Part shown: piece by piece, positions 14,429-18,708 of the stretch
Numbering within the stretch: the first letter of the stretch is position 1
Layout: every line of letters begins with the position of its first letter
Origin: CAZTGB01 sp964612965
GTDB taxonomy: Bacteria; Patescibacteriota; Microgenomatia; UBA8517
Length of the DNA: 18,708 nt
Direction: 5' to 3'
Assembly: GCA_964612965.1 (NCBI GenBank)
Contig: CAZTGB010000014.1
Location: 1-18,708, forward strand
Program-made: the position numbers and the translations under genes
Notes under the pieces: generated by a model
Database searches by the model: none
Seen by the model: the letters and a program-made list of their open reading frames with translations, nothing else
What the model was told of the DNA's origin: nothing

Positions 14429-15547
14429 TTATTTTTGAGGCTTAAAAGATAACGATAACGAGTCCGTTGGTGCTGATGTTGTTTCTAGAGTCCTTCCTAC
14501 CCTAATTACTTGTTCGACTAGACGATTTGCATAACCCCATTCATTGTCATACCATGCAAAAATCTTCACCATATTCCCCGCAACCACCTGCGTTAAAGGA
14601 AGATCAATTATCGCGCTTTCGTCTCGACCTATGATATCTGAGGAAACTAAATCTTCCTCAGAAACGGCCAATATTCCCTTATATAGGGGATTTTGTACCG
14701 CTTCTTTGAAGGCGTTATTCACATCCTCTTTTGTAACATTCCCTTTAAGAAGAAATGTAAAATCCGTTAACGATCCCGTAGCAACTGGCACTCTTAAGGC
14801 AATCCCATCAAATATTCCCTTAAGCTCCGGGATGGTTTCAGTTGTTGCGATTGCGGCACCTGTACTGGTTGGGACTATATTCATAGCAGCAGCTCTTGCC
14901 CGTCTTAAGTCTTTGTGGCTCCCGTCTTGAAGATTTTGATCATCGGTATAACTATGAATTGTTGTCATCATAGCTTTTTCAATCCCAAATTTTGAATGAA
15001 GAACTGCAGCAACCGGGGCAACACAATTTGTGGTGCAGCTTGCATTTGAAATTACTTCAACGTCTCCTTTTAGTTTGTCTTCGTTTACCCCTAATACAAA
15101 TGTCTGAACATTGTCCCCTTTTGCGGGAGCTGATATCACTACTCTTTTTGCACCCCCTACCGCGTGCTTCTTGGCTCCTTCTAAATCTGTAAAGTGCCCC
15201 GTTGCCTCAATTACAACATCTACTCCATATTTTCCCCAGGGAATTTTTGCAGGATCTTTTTGAGCTAGTATTGGAACTTTGACACCCTTTTCAGAGACTA
15301 TTAAATTCCCGATCAGTGGATCTTCATCTGTTACTTTATCTGGTGATTTAAGTTCTTCAGATTTAACCTCATGCTGAAATTTTCTATACATAGTGTCATA
15401 GTTTGTTAGACTTGCCCAACCGGCAGCTGTCATACTTCCTGAAGTATTAATTGCCACGAACTGAAGTTCATCAGAATGCTTTAGAAGTCCTATACGAAAA
15501 GCAATTCTTCCTATTCGACCAAATCCATTTATTCCAACTTTAATCAT
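14429..15547 (-). CDS. gap: Glyceraldehyde-3-phosphate dehydrogenase, type I
   Basis: A 372-residue enzyme that oxidises glyceraldehyde 3-phosphate to 1,3-bisphosphoglycerate. GFGRIGR (8-14) binds the dinucleotide. The catalytic pair is C171 in SNASCTTNC and H198 in TIHSYTDDQ. WYDNEWGYANR is at 332-342. It is about 35 residues longer than usual, through an insertion around residues 60-85 and a C-terminal tail (355-372). After the second strand it reads VAINTSG, with T35 where NAD-specific enzymes have Asp, so NADP use is possible. It starts 13 bases after pgk with no Shine-Dalgarno, and the LOG gene follows after 2 bases. Confidence 0.96.
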   Translation of the reverse strand: MIKVGINGFGRIGRIAFRIGLLKHSDELQFVAINTSGSMTAAGWASLTNYDTMYRKFQHEVKSEELKSPDKVTDEDPLIGNLIVSEKGVKVPILAQKDPAKIPWGKYGVDVVIEATGHFTDLEGAKKHAVGGAKRVVISAPAKGDNVQTFVLGVNEDKLKGDVEVISNASCTTNCVAPVAAVLHSKFGIEKAMMTTIHSYTDDQNLQDGSHKDLRRARAAAMNIVPTSTGAAIATTETIPELKGIFDGIALRVPVATGSLTDFTFLLKGNVTKEDVNNAFKEAVQNPLYKGILAVSEEDLVSSDIIGRDESAIIDLPLTQVVAGNMVKIFAWYDNEWGYANRLVEQVIRVGRTLETTSAPTDSLSLSFKPQK

Positions 15548-15560
15548 GTGGACAGTAACT

Positions 15561-16592
15561 TCATTCTAACAGCGCTTGAAGCCCTGGTAAAGTCTTTTGT
15601 ACTAAGAATTCAAGCATAGCTCCTCCTCCAACGCTTACCCAATCAAATTTCTCTTTTAAATTTAATGTTGTTAAGGCAGCTTCAGTATCCCCCCCTCCCG
15701 CAATTTTATAGGCAGGAGAATTGGCAACTGCTTCAAAAGTTTCCTTTGTTCCTTGAATATGGCCTGCGTCCTCATATTTTCCAAGTACTCCAGCCAATAC
15801 TATTATCCCCGCTTTATTTATCTCCTTTTTAAATTTATCAATTGTGTGAAGTGTTATATCTTCCTTATCCATATTTAAGTTTCCAATAATTAGTCTACCT
15901 TTTTGAAGTCTCACGCTTTCAAGTCCAGCATCTCCAAAAAATTCTGGGAGTCTCCCTCCAACTAAAACTTTGTCATATATGGTTGAAAGTTTCTTTGCCA
16001 TTTCTACTTTATCTTTCTTGATTCCACTAATTAAAACTAATACAGGCTTTTTAGGTTCCTCAAACACTTTAGAGATATTTTCAACTTCTTTAATAAATCT
16101 AAATCCTGCTGCGCGAGGAAGTAATTTAGAAATCCCAATAATTGAGGCATGGTTTCTGTGTGAAGTTGCGAATGACTCATTAACATAAACTTCCGCTAAG
16201 GAAGCCAATGACTTTGCAAACGCTTCGTCATTTTCTTCTTCACGAGCGTCAAATCTTAAATTCTCAAGAAGAAGAATCTCTCCTTCTTGCAAGTTTTCTG
16301 ATTCAATTTTTGCTTCGTGACCGGTTGTGTCATAAACAAATTTCACTTTAGCCCCGATTAATTTTTCTATTTTGGGGACCATTGAGACTAAGGAAAGATT
16401 GCCATCAACCTTTCCTTCTGGCTGGCCTTTGTGGGCAATGATAATTATTCTTGCTTTATTTTTAACTAAATAGTCTAGGGTTTCCTTTGATGCTTCTAGA
16501 CGACTATCATCCCCATCGGGTAAATCTAAATCAAGCCTAACTAAAATCTTTTTTCCAGCAGTATCTAAGTCTGCAATTTTGGGTAGATTCAT
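15561..16592 (-). CDS. pgk: Phosphoglycerate kinase, short divergent form
   Basis: A 343-residue enzyme, about 50 shorter than the usual 390-415. Family landmarks: ILVRLDLDLP (16-25), R31, AHKGQPEGK (53-61), LLLENLRFDAREEEND (107-122), VNESFATSHRNHAS (137-150), AAGFRFIKEVENI (161-173), IAGGGDTEAAL (297-307) and VGGGAMLEFL (321-330). Departures: DFN becomes DLD; the substrate arginine of HLGRP is Q57; GGAKV is SGIKKD; WNGPMGVFE is VLAGVLGKYE. R31, H54, R113, R146 and the GGGDT nucleotide loop are kept, so it is probably active. It makes ATP and 3-phosphoglycerate downstream of GAPDH. An internal promoter lies at its start. The gap from rpiB is 23 bases. Confidence 0.93.
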   Translation of the reverse strand: MNLPKIADLDTAGKKILVRLDLDLPDGDDSRLEASKETLDYLVKNKARIIIIAHKGQPEGKVDGNLSLVSMVPKIEKLIGAKVKFVYDTTGHEAKIESENLQEGEILLLENLRFDAREEENDEAFAKSLASLAEVYVNESFATSHRNHASIIGISKLLPRAAGFRFIKEVENISKVFEEPKKPVLVLISGIKKDKVEMAKKLSTIYDKVLVGGRLPEFFGDAGLESVRLQKGRLIIGNLNMDKEDITLHTIDKFKKEINKAGIIVLAGVLGKYEDAGHIQGTKETFEAVANSPAYKIAGGGDTEAALTTLNLKEKFDWVSVGGGAMLEFLVQKTLPGLQALLE

Positions 16593-16609
16593 ACACTTTT
16601 AGTGTATCA
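16591..16609 (-). promoter_or_regulatory. Extended -10 promoter plus inverted repeat at the pgk start
   Basis: On the minus strand TGATACACT (TG-n-TACACT, -10 at 16601-16606) is followed by eight bases and the pgk ATG at 16592. The same bases form a perfect inverted repeat, ATACACT (16591-16597), TTT, AGTGTAT (16601-16607), which includes the -10 box and the first two bases of the start codon. In read-through RNA this hairpin could hide the AUG; a leaderless transcript would lack the hairpin. Confidence 0.5.
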
Positions 16610-16615
16610 GAAGGT

Positions 16616-17062
16616 TTAATTGTTTGCCTCTATTTTTTCTATCTCTTCAAGTCTTTTTTTGTGTCTTAATTTACCACCAAACTTCGTCTCTAAAAATATT
16701 TTTGTCATCTCTTTTGTATCTTCCTCATTTGTAAAGTCTGAGGCAATTACAAGAATATTCATGTCATCATCATTTCTACCTGTTTTTACTTGCCCTGAGC
16801 TCTTTCCAAGGCTTGCCCTAATGCCATCAAACTTATTAGCAACAACTTCAACCCCCACCCCACTTCCACAAAGAAGTATTCCTAAAGAATCCTCATCATT
16901 CGCAACAAGTGACGCAACTTCCCCGGCATACTTTGTATAGTCATCATTTTTATCAAAAGTTACGGCCCCCATGTCCTGAAATTCGTAATTCCATTTAAAA
17001 AGCCATTTAGAAAGCTTTTCTTTTAATTCAAATCCTCTATGGTCGGCACCAATATAAATCAT
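16616..17062 (-). CDS. rpiB: Ribose-5-phosphate isomerase B
   Basis: A 148-residue RpiB/LacAB-family isomerase converting ribose 5-phosphate to ribulose 5-phosphate. Motifs: GADHRGFELKE (5-15), LLCGSGVGVEVVANK with the catalytic base C65 (63-77), GIRASLG (80-86), and GRNDDDMNILVIASDF (95-110) in place of the usual RxHNDANVL. The ATG overlaps the tpiA stop by 4 bases (ATGA). A strong Shine-Dalgarno GGAGGG (17069-17074) lies six bases upstream. Confidence 0.95.
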   Translation of the reverse strand: MIYIGADHRGFELKEKLSKWLFKWNYEFQDMGAVTFDKNDDYTKYAGEVASLVANDEDSLGILLCGSGVGVEVVANKFDGIRASLGKSSGQVKTGRNDDDMNILVIASDFTNEEDTKEMTKIFLETKFGGKLRHKKRLEEIEKIEANN

Positions 17063-17718
17063 TTGAATCCCTCCGTTAATTCAAGAAGTTCTTTCCTTGG
17101 ATCTACGGATTTCATAATATCAGAAGCAACAGCAACTCCAACGGCTCCTAATTCTAAACATCTTCTAACATCATTCTCCGAATGAACTCCCGCCCCAACT
17201 ATTAATGGTATAGCAGCTGTTTTTGCAATTTCACAAGCTTGCCTAATTATTTCAGGTTTAGCAACAGCCACTGATGTGTTTACGCTACCAATAAGTTCTG
17301 GGGGTTCATAGGCAATATAATTTGGAGTTAGAGAACAAATATTCTTTAGTTCTTCCAAATCCTTAGCAAAAATTAAAGTCTTAAGCCCCACTTCTTTTGC
17401 GCGGTCTAATGCTTTTCCTAATTCTTCAAAACTTTCAAATTTAGCCTCACTATGATTTAAGAACGTTCCCATGGCACCATCTTCTAAAACTGCTTCGGGG
17501 ACAATAGATCCTGTGTGGGCTCCAAATTCCACCCCATCCACTTTTTGAGCCCAAACTTCTAAAGTTGTTGACGAAACAATTTCTTTAATGTCGGTAGCTT
17601 GAACAGTCGGAATAATCTTAACTTGGGTAACGTGTGCAACACTTTCAAAAATTTTTGTTAATTCAACACCGCTTTGTCCCAAACCTTGTTCATATGTTTT
17701 GTAATTAACAAATATCAT
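17059..17718 (-). CDS. tpiA: Triosephosphate isomerase, short archaeal-type
   Basis: A 219-residue TIM barrel interconverting DHAP and glyceraldehyde 3-phosphate. Catalytic residues: K7 in VNYKTYE, H89 in TFLNHSEAKF, E138 in AYEPPELIGS. The pattern GAHTGSIVPEAVLEDGAMGT (66-85) and the length near 220 match archaeal enzymes rather than the 250-residue bacterial form. VGAGVHSENDVRRCLELGAVG closes the phosphate site. The ATG follows the glutaredoxin stop directly (TAAATG). Confidence 0.95.
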   Translation of the reverse strand: MIFVNYKTYEQGLGQSGVELTKIFESVAHVTQVKIIPTVQATDIKEIVSSTTLEVWAQKVDGVEFGAHTGSIVPEAVLEDGAMGTFLNHSEAKFESFEELGKALDRAKEVGLKTLIFAKDLEELKNICSLTPNYIAYEPPELIGSVNTSVAVAKPEIIRQACEIAKTAAIPLIVGAGVHSENDVRRCLELGAVGVAVASDIMKSVDPRKELLELTEGFK

Positions 17719-17970
17719 TTAAGATATGCCTAGTATGGAGTTAATTTTTCCTTGGTCAAATCCGATTATCGTTTCGCGGGTTCCGTCGTCTTTTACGATT
17801 AGAGTAAATGGTATTCCCAAGAATCCCCCGGAAACCTCGGACATTTCTTTTTGAGCGGCCTCATCCATATCTACAAGTTTTTCAATATATGTTATATTTT
17901 TGCTTTTTAAATAATCCTTAAGCATTTTGCAATAAGGACATGTTGTTGTTGAATAAATAGTTATTGTCAT
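17719..17970 (-). CDS. Glutaredoxin-like thioredoxin-fold protein
   Basis: An 83-residue protein with the dithiol active site CPYC (C11, C14), strand ITIYSTTT, and GIPFTLIVKDDG around the cis-proline (about 53-64), as in NrdH/glutaredoxin proteins. It reduces disulfides or handles metal-stressed thiols in the cytoplasm. It overlaps the cupredoxin stop by 4 bases (ATGA) and abuts tpiA. Confidence 0.93.
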   Translation of the reverse strand: MTITIYSTTTCPYCKMLKDYLKSKNITYIEKLVDMDEAAQKEMSEVSGGFLGIPFTLIVKDDGTRETIIGFDQGKINSILGIS

Positions 17971-18407
17971 TGGGTTACGATTAACTTTCCTTCCATTCCT
18001 TCATCTCTGTGGTTCCCAATTCCGCAGTAATAACTAAATTCTCCTACAGTATCTGCTGTAAACTCTAGGGTTTCAGATGAACCTGATTTAGTCATTCCAG
18101 TTTTTAAATTTAAATCGTCAACTATGAAATTATGAGGAAGTCCTCCTTCATTTTTGAAAGTTAACCTTACCTTGTCGCCTTTTTTGAGCTGTATAACTGA
18201 GGGCCCAAACGAATATTCAGTTTCGGTAATGACTATTTCCTTTACATTTGAATTGGATGTTGTTTCTGAAATTACCTTTGAAGTTTCAGATGTGGTTGAT
18301 TGAGGAGTTGGGATAACTTTATCTGTGGTTTTTTGGTTAACTAAAAACACCCCAGCAATCACTACTGCCAAAAATACTCCTGAACCTAATAATAAATTCT
18401 TATTCAC
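17967..18407 (-). CDS. Membrane-anchored cupredoxin (plastocyanin/azurin-like)
   Basis: A 146-residue protein from a GTG start. One N-terminal membrane helix or uncleaved signal (about 5-23), a Ser/Thr-rich linker (25-55), then a cupredoxin domain (56-146). Type 1 copper ligands are complete: H92 in LPHNF, then C128, H133 and M138 in YYCGIGNHRDEGMEG. It would sit outside the membrane as an electron carrier or copper-binding protein. No redox partner is encoded in the window. A promoter lies just upstream; glutaredoxin follows with a 4-base overlap. Confidence 0.93.
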   Translation of the reverse strand: MNKNLLLGSGVFLAVVIAGVFLVNQKTTDKVIPTPQSTTSETSKVISETTSNSNVKEIVITETEYSFGPSVIQLKKGDKVRLTFKNEGGLPHNFIVDDLNLKTGMTKSGSSETLEFTADTVGEFSYYCGIGNHRDEGMEGKLIVTQ

Positions 18408-18416
18408 CTTAAAGTA

Positions 18417-18445
18417 ACTATATACGAATTAGAGGGTTCCTTCAA
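18417..18445 (-). promoter_or_regulatory. Promoter ahead of the cupredoxin-glycolysis operon
   Basis: Minus strand: TTGAAG (18440-18445), 17-base spacer, TATAGT (18417-18422), nine bases, GTG at 18407. The -35 lies in the 3' end of the upstream gene. The very short leader fits the other promoters here. Confidence 0.55.
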
Positions 18446-18708
18446 GAATTTTAGTTTCTAATTTATTGTCAAAAACCTTTTCTTGGCTTACAACTACTTT
18501 ACCTGAAATTCTTCCTTCAAGAAGCCAGCCACCTTTAGCCACTCTCATCTTTCCAAGTGATACCAACCTCTCATCTTTTTCCAGCCAAACCTCATAGAAA
18601 TATCCAGGTTGTAAATCTGGTAAATCAGCCAACACCATATCGCTAGTTGCTATTCCAAATCCATCTCCACCAGCAGATCGGGAATTGTGGGATGCAGGAT
18701 CGCGGCGA
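18429..18708 (-). CDS. Anti-sigma-K-factor (RskA)-like C-terminal domain protein, partial
   Basis: The 3' part of a gene that runs off the window end; about 93 codons are visible. The stretch VLADLPDLQPGYFYEVWLEK followed by LVSLGKM and GGWLLEG resembles the extracytoplasmic RskA-type domain ('LPD...G..YE.WL...G...LG.') often found in Patescibacteria surface proteins. An internal ATG at 18638 is unlikely to be the start because the frame remains open upstream (IATSD, GGDGFG). The most upstream 48 bases are about 60% GC (29 of 48), unlike the rest, so the first residues may be wrong. It ends 21 bases before the cupredoxin gene. Confidence 0.65.
   Translation of the reverse strand, partial: RRDPASHNSRSAGGDGFGIATSDMVLADLPDLQPGYFYEVWLEKDERLVSLGKMRVAKGGWLLEGRISGKVVVSQEKVFDNKLETKILEGTL

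Noticed and set aside
1..18708. CRISPR array, tRNA, rRNA, insertion sequence or phage genes
   Set aside because: There are no regularly spaced repeats, cloverleaf-like segments, transposase or integrase motifs; nearly all bases are taken by metabolic, envelope or toxin-antitoxin genes.

Overview
The window is AT-rich (roughly 35-40% GC by eye), almost gap-free bacterial DNA. Its small, tightly packed and overlapping genes point to a Candidate Phyla Radiation (Patescibacteria) genome, probably of the Microgenomates type. The gene content agrees: split transketolase, archaeal-style short triosephosphate isomerase, small divergent phosphoglycerate kinase, long GAPDH, membrane-anchored proteins with a Cys-rich 'CPDG..GPNCEF.PCP' tail, and paired class A PBPs. 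This placement is inferred from content; no rRNA or tRNA is present. There is one scaffold gap (10 N at 7629-7638). No gene-free stretch exceeds about 75 bases.

Layout. (1) 55-1235, minus strand: an RnlA-like HEPN protein followed by a CPBP-family membrane protease. (2) 1253-5874, plus strand: two adjacent paralogous class A penicillin-binding proteins. (3) 10593-5801, minus strand: class I fructose-bisphosphate aldolase, PfkB sugar kinase, D-2-hydroxyacid dehydrogenase (crossing the gap), a class-A-beta-lactamase-like serine hydrolase and a polytopic membrane protein. (4) 10640-11398, plus strand: an anchored extracytoplasmic protein. (5) 18708-11395, minus strand: a partial RskA-like domain protein, cupredoxin, glutaredoxin, tpiA, rpiB, pgk, gap, a LOG-family phosphoribohydrolase, the transketolase N and C halves, then an AbrB/Doc toxin-antitoxin pair with its own promoter.

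How the genes work together. The long minus-strand cluster covers triose and pentose phosphate interconversion down to 3-phosphoglycerate. The LOG protein could feed it ribose 5-phosphate from nucleotides. The aldolase/PfkB operon covers the fructose bisphosphate side. The PBPs, the serine hydrolase and membrane proteins serve the cell envelope. HEPN/CPBP and AbrB/Doc are small accessory, possibly stress or defence, modules.

Most notable: a recurring promoter pattern in which a -10 box sits only 6-9 bases before the start codon at transcription-unit starts (leaderless mRNAs), including a 17-bp bidirectional promoter; the scaffold gap that breaks the dehydrogenase gene, whose true C-terminus can be read on the far side; and the HEPN/CPBP pair with a 12-bp palindrome between the genes.
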